A stretch of 59,854 bases of DNA from Pseudomonadota bacterium (lineage in GTDB: Bacteria; Pseudomonadota; Gammaproteobacteria; Thiotrichales; Thiotrichaceae): NCBI GenBank assembly GCA_002747435.1, contig PDPH01000056.1:1-59854 (forward strand), written 5' to 3'. This document shows, piece by piece, positions 28,556-36,641 of the stretch. The first letter of the stretch is position 1. The number at the start of each line of letters is the position of its first letter. Both the position numbers and the translations under genes were made by a program. A model generated the notes under the pieces. That model was given only the letters and a program-made list of their open reading frames with translations. It was not told the DNA's origin and searched no databases.

Positions 28556-29968
28556 TCAAGGCATAATAAACCGGGAAGGAATATTCACCGGCTCAGTCAC
28601 CTTACCGCTTAAAGGTTCAAGTATAAAGTGAAACTCACGCGCACTCGGAATACCCGCCACAGGCTCAGGTTGACGCACCTTCGCTAATAGACGCAAACTG
28701 GAGTCAGGTTCTAACTCAATTAAATCGGCTGACACGCTCCCTAAATTCAGCTTGGCACTTCCTAAACCGCTAAGAGATAAACGGTAGCTAGCCGCTTCCT
28801 GAGATTTATTATTAATTTTAACTTCGTAACTGTTTTGGATACTACCATCCGACAAGCTTACATACAAAGGACTACGAATCTGCACCGCCGTCGCCTCCAG
28901 TAGCTTAGTACTGGAAATACTCCATACCAACGCAATGGTAGCCAACACCGTAGCAGCACCATAACCCACAGAACGCAACTTGATCCAACGTGTTTTCCCT
29001 TTGCCTTCCAGTGCTCGTTCTGAGGTATAACGCACCAAACCGCGCGGCCAATTGTATTTAGCCATAATGCTGTCGCAAGCATCAATACAAAGCGCACAGT
29101 GGATACAGCTAATTTGCAAACCATTGCGAATATCAATACCAGTGGGACAAACCTGAACACATAGGCCACAATCCACACAATCGCCATAACCCTGCTCTTG
29201 TCGAGTATCCCGATCACGTAAGGCCTTAATTGGCAATTTACGACCATTATCCCGCTCACCACGATTGTAATCATAAGAAACAATCATAGTGTCTTGGTCA
29301 AACATAGCACTCTGGAAACGTGAGTAAGGACAAATGTGCATGCAGATATATTCCTTAATCCAGCCAGCAGCCAGATAAGTCGTCACTGTCAGTATAAGCA
29401 CTGTGACATAAGCAGCACCTGGCGCATTTGCAGTAAAGAAAGCCTTGATCAACTCAAAGGCATCGCCCCAATACAACACAAAGGTCAAGCCTGTCCAAAA
29501 AGCCAGAAAAATCCACAAAGCATGCGTTGAAACCTTTTTCAGAATTTTCTCAGCATTCCAAGCTTGCTTATCGAGACGAATCCGTGCAACACGATCCCCT
29601 TGAATAAATCTCTCGATAAAACGAAAAGCATCTGTCCACAAGGTCTGGAAACAGAAATAACCACAAAAAACCCGCCCTAGTAGCGTGGTTACAAAAAATA
29701 ATAATACCGCTGCCAAAAACAATAACACCGTCAGCCAGAAAATATCCTGTGCGTGCATGACAATATCAAATAGATAATAACGCCGATGAGGAATATCGAA
29801 CATAATAGCCTGATCTGGCCCGACTGCCCGCTCCCAGCGCAGCCACGGCAACAGAAAAAATGCACCATAGGCTATTGCCATAATTGCCGTTTTTAGAGTG
29901 CGAAAACGTCCTTTAACTGAACGTGGCTGCACCGTATTTTTGGGTTGTATGACTTGCACAGTACTCAT
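28556..29968 (-). CDS. ccoG: cbb3 oxidase accessory ferredoxin CcoG (FixG/RdxA)
   Basis: A 470-residue membrane protein with about five membrane helices and two [4Fe-4S] motifs in the middle (CVDCGLCVQVCPTGIDIR and CIHCALCIDACDS), plus a C-terminal beta-sandwich domain (about 360-470). CcoG reduces Cu(II) to Cu(I) during cbb3 oxidase assembly. The frame extends 15 codons upstream, but the ATG at 29968 gives the family-like start. It is the first gene of ccoGHIS, downstream of an FNR/ANR-like box. Confidence 0.94.
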   Translation of the reverse strand: MSTVQVIQPKNTVQPRSVKGRFRTLKTAIMAIAYGAFFLLPWLRWERAVGPDQAIMFDIPHRRYYLFDIVMHAQDIFWLTVLLFLAAVLLFFVTTLLGRVFCGYFCFQTLWTDAFRFIERFIQGDRVARIRLDKQAWNAEKILKKVSTHALWIFLAFWTGLTFVLYWGDAFELIKAFFTANAPGAAYVTVLILTVTTYLAAGWIKEYICMHICPYSRFQSAMFDQDTMIVSYDYNRGERDNGRKLPIKALRDRDTRQEQGYGDCVDCGLCVQVCPTGIDIRNGLQISCIHCALCIDACDSIMAKYNWPRGLVRYTSERALEGKGKTRWIKLRSVGYGAATVLATIALVWSISSTKLLEATAVQIRSPLYVSLSDGSIQNSYEVKINNKSQEAASYRLSLSGLGSAKLNLGSVSADLIELEPDSSLRLLAKVRQPEPVAGIPSAREFHFILEPLSGKVTEPVNIPSRFIMP

Positions 29969-30024
29969 AGTTGGTATCAAAACTCTATCTTTAGTTAATA
30001 GCAGGAGGGTCAATTTTAGAGAGC

Positions 30025-30065
30025 ATCTTACCTGAAATGCTTTACTTTACATTGTGCTACATCAA
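30025..30065 (-). promoter_or_regulatory. FNR/ANR-like box and candidate promoter for ccoGHIS
   Basis: TTGTG-CTAC-ATCAA at 30052-30065 matches 8 of the 10 defined bases of the FNR/ANR consensus (TTGAT-N4-ATCAA), with one half perfect. On the minus strand TAAGAT at 30030-30025 could serve as -10, placing the box centre about 40 bases before the start site, the usual class II position. An alternative -10 is TAAAAT at 30018-30013. cbb3 genes are commonly FNR/ANR-controlled, which supports the call. No experimental support. Confidence 0.5.
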
Positions 30066-30223
30066 ATTATGAAAGGGGAATTCAGCATTCTCTAATATAA
30101 ACAAATTACTAATGCGGGGAGCACAACAAACATTAAATAATTTTAGGAACTGTTTGGCTAAGCCCCAGCAGAAGCGCTAACATGCTTAACTTGATTGAAT
30201 AATTATTGAGATACGCAACAGTA

Positions 30224-31579
30224 ATGAACTCTCTGGAATGGCGCGTTGCCTGCTCGCTAGCGGCTGTTTATGCAGTACGCATGCTGGGACTGTTTATGAT
30301 TTTGCCCGTCTTTGCATTACAAGCAAAGCACTTACCTGGTGCGACTGAAACATTGATTGGCATTGCCATTGGTATCTATGGCCTCACCCAAGCTAGCTTA
30401 CAAATACCTTTGGGGCTGGTCTCTGATCGCTGGGGACGTAAACCCATTATCTTGGGCGGACTTGCCATTTTTGCGCTGGGTAGCCTCGTAGCCGCACTGG
30501 CTGACTCTATAACAGGCATTATTATCGGTCGTTTCTTACAAGGTATGGGGGCTATTGCCGCAGCTACCATGGCGTTGGCTGCTGATTTAACCCGCGAGGA
30601 ACACCGCACCAAAGTCATGGCCGTTATTGGTATAAGTATTGGCTTGTCCTTTATGCTGGCGATGGTAGTAGGTCCTTTACTGAACGCTTGGGCAGGCTTG
30701 TCGGGCATATTCTGGGTAACACTGGGCTTGGCTATCGTAGGTATATTATTGATTAGCTTTGCTGTACCTACCCCGCCTCGAAGTATTGCACACCGCGACG
30801 CAGGCATTGTGAGTGATTACTTGGGCAAGGCTTTGGGCAATCACTCACTGTTACGCTTAGATGCTGGGATATTTTTTCTGCATCTTATCATGACCGCCAA
30901 TTTTTTGGTCTTGCCACCGTTATTTAAAAATGAGCTAGGGATCACTACAAGCGAGCACTGGAAAATTTACTTACCTGTGTTTACTGGCTCATTTGTCTGC
31001 GCAATACCGCTGATTATTTTGGCGGAAAAACGGCAATTGATAAAACCACTGCTATTACTGGCCATTATTAGTCTGATTGTAGCGGAACTCATGCTGGCGC
31101 TGGCACATGCTTATTTGCCCTTATTGTTACTGGGCTTCTTGCTCTTTTTTATTGGCTTTAATTTCCTCGAAGCGGTACAACCTTCACTAGTTGCCAAATA
31201 TGTTTCTGTTGATGCTAAGGGCACGGCTATGGGTATTTATAGTAGCTCGCAATTCTTAGGCATTTTTGCGGGTGGCTTACTTGGCGGCATGATTCAACAG
31301 CAGTGGCCTATCAACGGCGTCTTCTATTTCAGTGTACTCATGGGAGTATTATGGTTTTTACTGGCCTACCACTTACCCCGCCCACAGTTTTATAGCAGCC
31401 GCATTATAAAGCTGAAACAAAGTAATACCGACTGGCAAGACTTACAACAGCAGTTACTAGCTATACACGGTGTTCATGAAGCCTCTATTGCCACACAAGA
31501 AGGCGTGGCTTATCTGAAAGTAGACAAGAAACAATTGGATGAGCATGCGCTCCGTGCATTTTCGCAGACTTCTGCGTAA
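30224..31579 (+). CDS. MFS transporter, YajR-like, with C-terminal YAM domain
   Basis: A 451-residue major facilitator protein with 12 membrane helices (about 8-390). The loop 2-3 signature is present as [10 protein letters not shown], and the TM5 antiporter-like stretch as VVGPLLNAW. The last about 60 residues ([19 protein letters not shown] onward) form a small soluble alpha/beta domain like the YAM domain of E. coli YajR. Substrate unknown. An upstream in-frame TTG (30206) is possible; ATG 30224 is the usual start. It is divergent from ccoG. Confidence 0.9.
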   Translation: MNSLEWRVACSLAAVYAVRMLGLFMILPVFALQAKHLPGATETLIGIAIGIYGLTQASLQIPLGLVSDRWGRKPIILGGLAIFALGSLVAALADSITGIIIGRFLQGMGAIAAATMALAADLTREEHRTKVMAVIGISIGLSFMLAMVVGPLLNAWAGLSGIFWVTLGLAIVGILLISFAVPTPPRSIAHRDAGIVSDYLGKALGNHSLLRLDAGIFFLHLIMTANFLVLPPLFKNELGITTSEHWKIYLPVFTGSFVCAIPLIILAEKRQLIKPLLLLAIISLIVAELMLALAHAYLPLLLLGFLLFFIGFNFLEAVQPSLVAKYVSVDAKGTAMGIYSSSQFLGIFAGGLLGGMIQQQWPINGVFYFSVLMGVLWFLLAYHLPRPQFYSSRIIKLKQSNTDWQDLQQQLLAIHGVHEASIATQEGVAYLKVDKKQLDEHALRAFSQTSA

Positions 31580-31629
31580 AATCAGCAACACTTTACAAAG
31601 ATTATATTACACATAGAGCAGGAGCCGAT

Positions 31630-32142
31630 ATGGCACGAGGAATTAATAAAGTCATTTTGGTTGGCACACTCGGTAGAGACCCTGAAGTTAAGTACACACC
31701 GAGCGGCGCTGCCATCACCAATATCAGTTTAGCCACCAGTGAGCAATGGAAAGACAAAAACACCGGCGAACGCCAAGAACGCACCGAATGGCATCGTGTC
31801 GTCTTTTTCAACCGTTTGGCAGAAATTGCTGGTCAATATTTACGTAAAGGTCAACAAGTTTATATAGAAGGTCGTTTACAAACCCGTAAATGGCAAGGCC
31901 AAGATGGACAAAACCGCTATACAACCGAAATCATTGCAGATGAAATGCAAATGTTAGGTGGTGGCGGTGGTGCTGGTCGCGGAAGTGAGATGGATAATGG
32001 CGATCATTTCGACAGTCCGTCCGCACAGTCACACAATACAAATACCACTCACGATACTGCTAGCAATAATAATCGCCCTACCCAAAACCAAGCACCTGCT
32101 GATCAGGGATTTGAAGACTTCGATGACGATATTCCATTTTAA
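31630..32142 (+). CDS. ssb: Single-stranded DNA-binding protein
   Basis: A 170-residue SSB. The OB fold spans residues about 3-112 ([19 protein letters not shown] and [14 protein letters not shown]), followed by a Gly/Asn/Gln/Thr-rich linker and the conserved acidic C-terminal tip DDDIPF that binds partner proteins. A ribosome binding site (GCAGGAG) precedes the ATG. The collapsed trp ORF follows 12 bases after its stop. Confidence 0.96.
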   Translation: MARGINKVILVGTLGRDPEVKYTPSGAAITNISLATSEQWKDKNTGERQERTEWHRVVFFNRLAEIAGQYLRKGQQVYIEGRLQTRKWQGQDGQNRYTTEIIADEMQMLGGGGGAGRGSEMDNGDHFDSPSAQSHNTNTTHDTASNNNRPTQNQAPADQGFEDFDDDIPF

Positions 32143-32154
32143 AATAGGTATTGC

Positions 32155-32484
32155 ATGGACTTTCAGGGACTTCAGACTTATATCCGCAAACTGACAGAAA
32201 GTGAACGCTTTAATCGGGCGGAAATGACTGAGGCCATGCGTACCCTCATGACTGGAGAAGAAATTGCTGAACGCAAGCAAGCGCTCGACCTAGAATCACT
32301 ACAAGCACAAGCCAAGCAGGCATCTCAAGCACGCGGAGAAAGCGGCATACATACCCGTAAGGATGTTGAATTAATGCGGCAACAGGGCATTCACGCTTTT
32401 CTGGTAGGCGAAACATTTATGCGTGCAGCCGATCCGGGTGAAGCATTACATCATTTATTTTTTAATGGAGTAGCAGCATGCTGA
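32155..32484 (+). pseudogene. In-frame remnant of trpD and trpC (two internal deletions)
   Basis: This 109-codon frame reads as three joined pieces. Residues 1-35 resemble the N-terminus of TrpD, anthranilate phosphoribosyltransferase ([13 protein letters not shown]). Residues about 36-61 resemble the N-terminus of TrpC, indole-3-glycerol-phosphate synthase ([18 protein letters not shown]). Residues 62-109 resemble the C-terminus of TrpC ([34 protein letters not shown]). Normal TrpD plus TrpC need about 600 residues, so roughly 1.5 kb is missing. The hexamer GGAGAA lies at both joints (32254-32259 and 32335-32340). No active site of either enzyme can survive. The 5' end keeps a ribosome binding site and the 3' end overlaps lgt, so it may still be translated and couple to lgt. 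Confidence 0.8.
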
Positions 32485-33263
32485 CTCATCCACAATTTGA
32501 TCCTGTCGCCATTACCTTAGGACCGCTCAAAGTACACTGGTATGGCCTAATGTATGTGGTCGGTTTTCTTGGTTTTCTATTACTAGGAAAGTATCGAGCC
32601 AGACAAGCAGGCAGCCTATTTAAGCCAGAACAAGTAGACGATATGATGTTTTGGGGTGCGCTTGGCGTGGTGCTCGGTGGGCGCTGCGGTTATATGTTGT
32701 TTTATAAATTGCGTGGATTTATGAGTGACCCACTATCCTTTTTTCAAATCTGGGATGGTGGCATGAGTTTTCATGGCGGCCTCATCGGGGTCATTGTCGT
32801 CATGCTAGTCTTAGCCTGGAAATGGCGTGCAGGATTCTTCCAGCTAGCTGATTTTGTTGCCCCCTTAATTCCAATTGGCTTGGGTGCAGGGCGCATTGGA
32901 AATTTTATCAATGGCGAACTTTGGGGTAAAACCACTGATGTACCTTGGGGTATGGTTTTTCAAGAAGCAGGGCCTCTAGCCCGCCATCCATCCCAACTGT
33001 ATCAAGCTTTTTTGGAGGGCTTTGTATTATTTATACTCTTATGGTGGTTTACCCGTAAGCCTCGTCCAGCCGGTGCAATTTCTGGATTATTCCTCGTTTT
33101 ATACGCGATCTTCCGCATCTTGGTCGAGTTTGTACGCGAACCTGACCTTCATATTGGTTATATTGCGTTTGGCTGGCTAACACAAGGCCAACTGCTCAGT
33201 ATTCCTATGTTACTGTTAGGTTTAGGTATTATGTGGCAGGCTTATCGGCAAGCACTACGATAA
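32478..33263 (+). CDS. lgt: Prolipoprotein diacylglyceryl transferase
   Basis: A 261-residue inner-membrane enzyme that adds diacylglycerol to the lipobox cysteine of prolipoproteins. About seven membrane helices; the signature [15 protein letters not shown] and the catalytic-region motif MSFHGGLIG with its histidine are present, as is HPSQLYQA. The ATG overlaps the end of the preceding trp remnant by seven bases and follows GGAG, so translation is probably coupled. Several substrates are encoded here (bamB, pilF, two island lipoproteins). Confidence 0.96.
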   Translation: MLTHPQFDPVAITLGPLKVHWYGLMYVVGFLGFLLLGKYRARQAGSLFKPEQVDDMMFWGALGVVLGGRCGYMLFYKLRGFMSDPLSFFQIWDGGMSFHGGLIGVIVVMLVLAWKWRAGFFQLADFVAPLIPIGLGAGRIGNFINGELWGKTTDVPWGMVFQEAGPLARHPSQLYQAFLEGFVLFILLWWFTRKPRPAGAISGLFLVLYAIFRILVEFVREPDLHIGYIAFGWLTQGQLLSIPMLLLGLGIMWQAYRQALR

Positions 33264-33342
33264 AATAATAAGTGACTCACAAAATTTCTAATAAACTAGC
33301 CACTTAGCGAGCTTTAACTGCCATTGCTTATACAGAGAACCA

Positions 33343-35238
33343 ATGAGTTTAAATCAGAAAAATTACGATGCAGCAGCCATTGAGGTACTAACAGGCCTTG
33401 ATCCAGTGCGCAAACGGCCTGGAATGTACACCGACACCACTCGCCCTAATCACCTCGCACAAGAAGTCATCGACAATAGTGTTGATGAAGCTTTGGCAGG
33501 GCATGCCCATCGCATTGAGGTAGTCCTATATAGTGATGGCTCATTGTCTGTAGCAGATAATGGCCGTGGTATGCCGGTTGATCTGCACCCTGTGCAAAAA
33601 AAGCCTGGCGTAGAAGTCATACTGTGTACCTTGCATGCCGGTGGTAAATTTTCTGATCAAAATTACCAGTTCTCTGGCGGCTTGCATGGGGTAGGTGTGT
33701 CTGTGGTCAATGCCTTATCTAAGCGGCTTGAAGTCAATATCAAGCGTGATGGACAAATTTACCACATGCGTTTTGCCAATGGTAATAAGGCCAGTGAACT
33801 GGAGATTACAGGCAAAATTAGCAAAAAAGAAACGGGCACAACTTTGCGTTTCTGGCCAAACCCTAACTATTTCGATAGTGCCAAATTTTCAATCTCCCGC
33901 CTAAAACATAATCTGCGCGCTAAGGCTGTGCTTTGCCCAGGTTTACATATTCATTTTACCGATGAAACGACGCAGGAAGTTAGCGAATGGCATTATGAAG
34001 CTGGTTTGAAAGACTATCTGCTGGAAGCCGTAAAGGATTTTATCCTATTACCTGAAGAACCTTTCACAGGGCGCTTACAGGCCAGTCGTGAAGGGGTAGA
34101 TTGGGCTTTAGTGTGGCTACCAGAAGGTGGAGATAGTTTACAAGAAAGCTATGTGAATCTCATTCCTACTTTACAAGGAGGCACACACGTCAATGGCTTA
34201 CGTACCGGTATCACCGATGCACTGCGAGAGTTTTGTGAATTTCGCAATTTATTGCCGCGTGGTCTGAAACTGACCCCCGACGATGTTTGGGATAATATCA
34301 GTTACATCCTGTCCTTCAAAATGCAAGAGCCACAATTTGCTGGGCAAACTAAAGAACGCTTATCGTCTCGTGAGGCCGCCAGCTTTGTATCTGGCAGCAT
34401 CAAGGATGCCTTTAGCCTTTATCTAAACCAAAATACCGATATTGGTGAACAATTAGCAAATTTAGCCATTAATAATGCCAACCGTCGTCAGCGCGCCAGC
34501 AAAAAAGTCGTTCGCAAAAAAATAACCACAGGTCCAGCACTACCCGGCAAACTGGCAGATTGCAGCTCACAAGATCCAACCCGTACCGAGTTATTTTTGG
34601 TGGAAGGTGACTCTGCGGGCGGTTCAGCTAAACAGGCACGTGACCGCGAATTTCAGGCTATTATGCCGCTGAGAGGAAAAATCCTAAATACTTGGGAGGT
34701 AGACTCAGAGCAGGTATTAAGCTCACAAGAAGTTCATGATATAAGCGTTGCCATTGGTATCGAACCTGGCCAGAACGACCTGAGCCAATTACGCTATGGC
34801 AAAGTGTGTATATTAGCGGATGCAGACTCCGATGGGGCACATATTGCCACCTTACTCTGTGCTTTGTTTGTGCGCCACTTTCGCCCTTTGCTTAAAGCTG
34901 GACATGTCTATATTGCTATGCCGCCTTTATACCGTATTGATGTAGGCAAAGAGGTTTATTATGCTTTGGATGAGGCTGAAAAACAAAGCCGTTTGGATTG
35001 GATTGCCGCCGAGAAAAAGCGTGGAATTATTACAGTCACTCGCTTTAAGGGCTTGGGAGAAATGAATCCTTTGCAATTACGTGAAACAACTATTTCACCT
35101 GACACCCGTCGTTTGGTAAAATTAACTATAGAAGACAGGGAAGCCACGGATCAATTAATGGATATGTTGCTGGCTAAAAAGCGTGCTGCTGATCGTAAGC
35201 AGTGGCTGGAAGTGAAAGGCAATTTAGCTGATATTTAA
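33343..35238 (+). CDS. parE: DNA topoisomerase IV subunit B
   Basis: A 631-residue type IIA topoisomerase ATPase subunit that decatenates daughter chromosomes with ParC. GHKL ATPase motifs: EVIDNSVDEALAG (Mg-binding Asn), DNGRGMPVD, and GGLHGVGVSVVNALS. A transducer domain and then the TOPRIM segment (ELFLVEGDSAGGSAKQ, and DADSDGAHI) follow. Its length (631) and the lack of a long insertion in the Toprim region fit ParE rather than GyrB of gammaproteobacteria. parC is not in the window. Confidence 0.93.
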   Translation: MSLNQKNYDAAAIEVLTGLDPVRKRPGMYTDTTRPNHLAQEVIDNSVDEALAGHAHRIEVVLYSDGSLSVADNGRGMPVDLHPVQKKPGVEVILCTLHAGGKFSDQNYQFSGGLHGVGVSVVNALSKRLEVNIKRDGQIYHMRFANGNKASELEITGKISKKETGTTLRFWPNPNYFDSAKFSISRLKHNLRAKAVLCPGLHIHFTDETTQEVSEWHYEAGLKDYLLEAVKDFILLPEEPFTGRLQASREGVDWALVWLPEGGDSLQESYVNLIPTLQGGTHVNGLRTGITDALREFCEFRNLLPRGLKLTPDDVWDNISYILSFKMQEPQFAGQTKERLSSREAASFVSGSIKDAFSLYLNQNTDIGEQLANLAINNANRRQRASKKVVRKKITTGPALPGKLADCSSQDPTRTELFLVEGDSAGGSAKQARDREFQAIMPLRGKILNTWEVDSEQVLSSQEVHDISVAIGIEPGQNDLSQLRYGKVCILADADSDGAHIATLLCALFVRHFRPLLKAGHVYIAMPPLYRIDVGKEVYYALDEAEKQSRLDWIAAEKKRGIITVTRFKGLGEMNPLQLRETTISPDTRRLVKLTIEDREATDQLMDMLLAKKRAADRKQWLEVKGNLADI

Positions 35239-35336
35239 ATCCATTTAGCCAGCTAAACCGAGTGCTTAATCCACAGCTTGTTTATATAGGCGACAGGGTT
35301 TGGGTTTAAGCACAATCTAAAGTAGCGTCATGCTAT

Positions 35337-35365
35337 TTGACACTGCTTTTTATAAATACTATAAA
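35337..35365 (+). promoter_or_regulatory. Strong sigma70-type promoter before the small secreted protein gene
   Basis: TTGACA (35337-35342), a 17-base spacer and TATAAA (35360-35365): the -35 is perfect and the -10 matches five of six. The predicted start site near 35372 leaves a leader of about 75 bases before the ATG at 35447. This is the best consensus promoter seen in the window. Confidence 0.75.
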
Positions 35366-35446
35366 TCTTGCGATTCCCCGCGAGGAGTGTGTTGTTTTGG
35401 CAAAAAGCAATACTTTTTTTACAATGATCATAACGAGGTTTTCCAG

Positions 35447-35710
35447 ATGAAGTTCCAAAAAATTCTATTAGCAGCCCTGCTGGCTGGTTTTGCAACTGTT
35501 GCTTCAGCCGAACAAGGCTATGTCGGTGCAGGTAATGGTGGTCCATTATTCAGCAGTGCCGGTGGCTGTGTAATGTCTGTAAACGACACACAATTTGAAG
35601 AGTGCGGCGGCGCTGTGAAAAAAGAAGAGCCTAAAAAACCCAAAGTTGTTATTAAGGTTATTAAAGATTGCTCTAAGTGCATTGGCAAACGTCCCAAAAA
35701 ACCGCAATAA
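35447..35710 (+). CDS. Small secreted cysteine-containing protein, OmpA-leader-like
   Basis: An 87-residue protein with a signal peptide (cleavage likely after ASA, residue 21). The mature part has GYVGAGNGGPLFSSAGGC and a second cysteine segment (FEECGG) that resemble the short N-terminal module found before the peptidoglycan-binding domain in some OmpA-family proteins, but no OmpA domain follows. The tail is Lys/Pro-rich with CSKC near residue 76. The ATG at 35447 has a GAGG ribosome binding site; an upstream in-frame ATG at 35330 lies before the promoter and is rejected. Function unknown; high expression expected from the promoter. Confidence 0.75.
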   Translation: MKFQKILLAALLAGFATVASAEQGYVGAGNGGPLFSSAGGCVMSVNDTQFEECGGAVKKEEPKKPKVVIKVIKDCSKCIGKRPKKPQ

Positions 35711-35739
35711 AACATTGATTATAATTTAATCAGATAAAC

Positions 35740-35778
35740 CCTATAGGCGCAATATTAGGCAGTGTTTGCGTCTATAGG
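35740..35778. terminator. Probable bidirectional terminator between the small secreted gene and truA
   Basis: CCTATAGGCGCAA (35740-35752) pairs with TTGCGTCTATAGG (35766-35778) as a 13-bp stem with one G-T pair and a 13-base loop. It lies between convergent genes. No strict T-run follows on either strand, so efficiency is uncertain. Confidence 0.55.
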
Positions 35779-35795
35779 TTCTATAAGCTTGTGTT

Positions 35796-36581
35796 TTAAT
35801 CCAAATGAAACTCTGGCAATAGATAGCTTCCAGGCAAACCAAAACGAGCTGGGTATTCCACATAAACAAAATACAAGCCATTTGCAGGGGCGGTAGTACC
35901 CGCATAGGTTCTGTCGCGTTTTTCCAATAACTCAGCCAACCAAGATGTTTCTTGCTCCCCTGCCCCCACCTTCAGTAAAGAACCAACAATATTGCGTACC
36001 ATATGGTGCAAAAAAGCATTAGCGGATACATCAATGTAAATAAAAGCTCCCGCGCGACTCACCCGAATCGTGTAAATCTCTCGACGCGCATGACTGGCCT
36101 GACAGCCTGAAGCCCGAAAACTACTGAAGTCATGCTCTCCCTGCAACACTTGTGCTGCATTGTGCATTTTGTCAACATCCAGTGAATGGTGATACCAAGC
36201 AACTTTTTTATACAACAAAGCCGGTTTAGCAGAACGGTTTAGAATGACATAACGATAACGTCGGGAACGAGCCGAAAAACGCGCATGAAAATCATCTGCA
36301 ACGGATATGACCCAACGCAAACTGATGTCATAGGGCAGATTAACATTGGCTCCTAGTAACCAAGCGCGTGTAGAACGTACAGCATTGGTTTCAAAGTGAA
36401 TCACCTGTCCGGTTGCATGCACGCCGCTGTCGGTTCGCCCCGCGCACACCACTTGAATAGATTCATTAGCCACTTTGGACAGCGCTGCTTCTATACACTG
36501 CTGCACGGAAGCAGCATGCCCCAAGCGCTGCCAGCCGCAATAAGCTGCACCATCATATTCCACACAAGCTGCAAATTTCAT
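35796..36581 (-). CDS. truA: tRNA pseudouridine(38-40) synthase
   Basis: A 261-residue TruA, which isomerises U38-U40 in tRNA anticodon stems. The catalytic aspartate is D51 in CAGRTDSGVHATGQ, and the segments SFRASGC and NAFLHHMVRNIVG are typical. The start matches family N-termini (KFAACVEYDGAAYCGWQR). It follows fimV, as in pseudomonads, but a strong intrinsic terminator ends about nine bases before its ATG, so its expression must depend on read-through or an overlapping promoter. No clear ribosome binding site. Confidence 0.95.
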   Translation of the reverse strand: MKFAACVEYDGAAYCGWQRLGHAASVQQCIEAALSKVANESIQVVCAGRTDSGVHATGQVIHFETNAVRSTRAWLLGANVNLPYDISLRWVISVADDFHARFSARSRRYRYVILNRSAKPALLYKKVAWYHHSLDVDKMHNAAQVLQGEHDFSSFRASGCQASHARREIYTIRVSRAGAFIYIDVSANAFLHHMVRNIVGSLLKVGAGEQETSWLAELLEKRDRTYAGTTAPANGLYFVYVEYPARFGLPGSYLLPEFHLD

Positions 36582-36589
36582 TAGCTTAA

Positions 36590-36619
36590 CAATAAAAAAG
36601 GCCGGACAAGCCGACCTTT
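36590..36619 (-). terminator. Intrinsic terminator after fimV, directly before truA
   Basis: On the minus strand AAAGGTCGG pairs with CCGGCCTTT (36619-36611 with 36605-36597) over a 5-base loop, nine base pairs with one G-T, followed by a T-run (TTTTTTATT overlapping the arm). This is a classical rho-independent terminator. It ends about nine bases before the truA ATG at 36581. Confidence 0.85.
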
Positions 36620-36641
36620 ATAACCTTAATGCTAGTAAGAC

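Noticed and set aside
35330..35446. Upstream in-frame extension of the small secreted protein
   Set aside because: The extension would start before the promoter and would destroy the signal peptide; ATG 35447 has a ribosome binding site.
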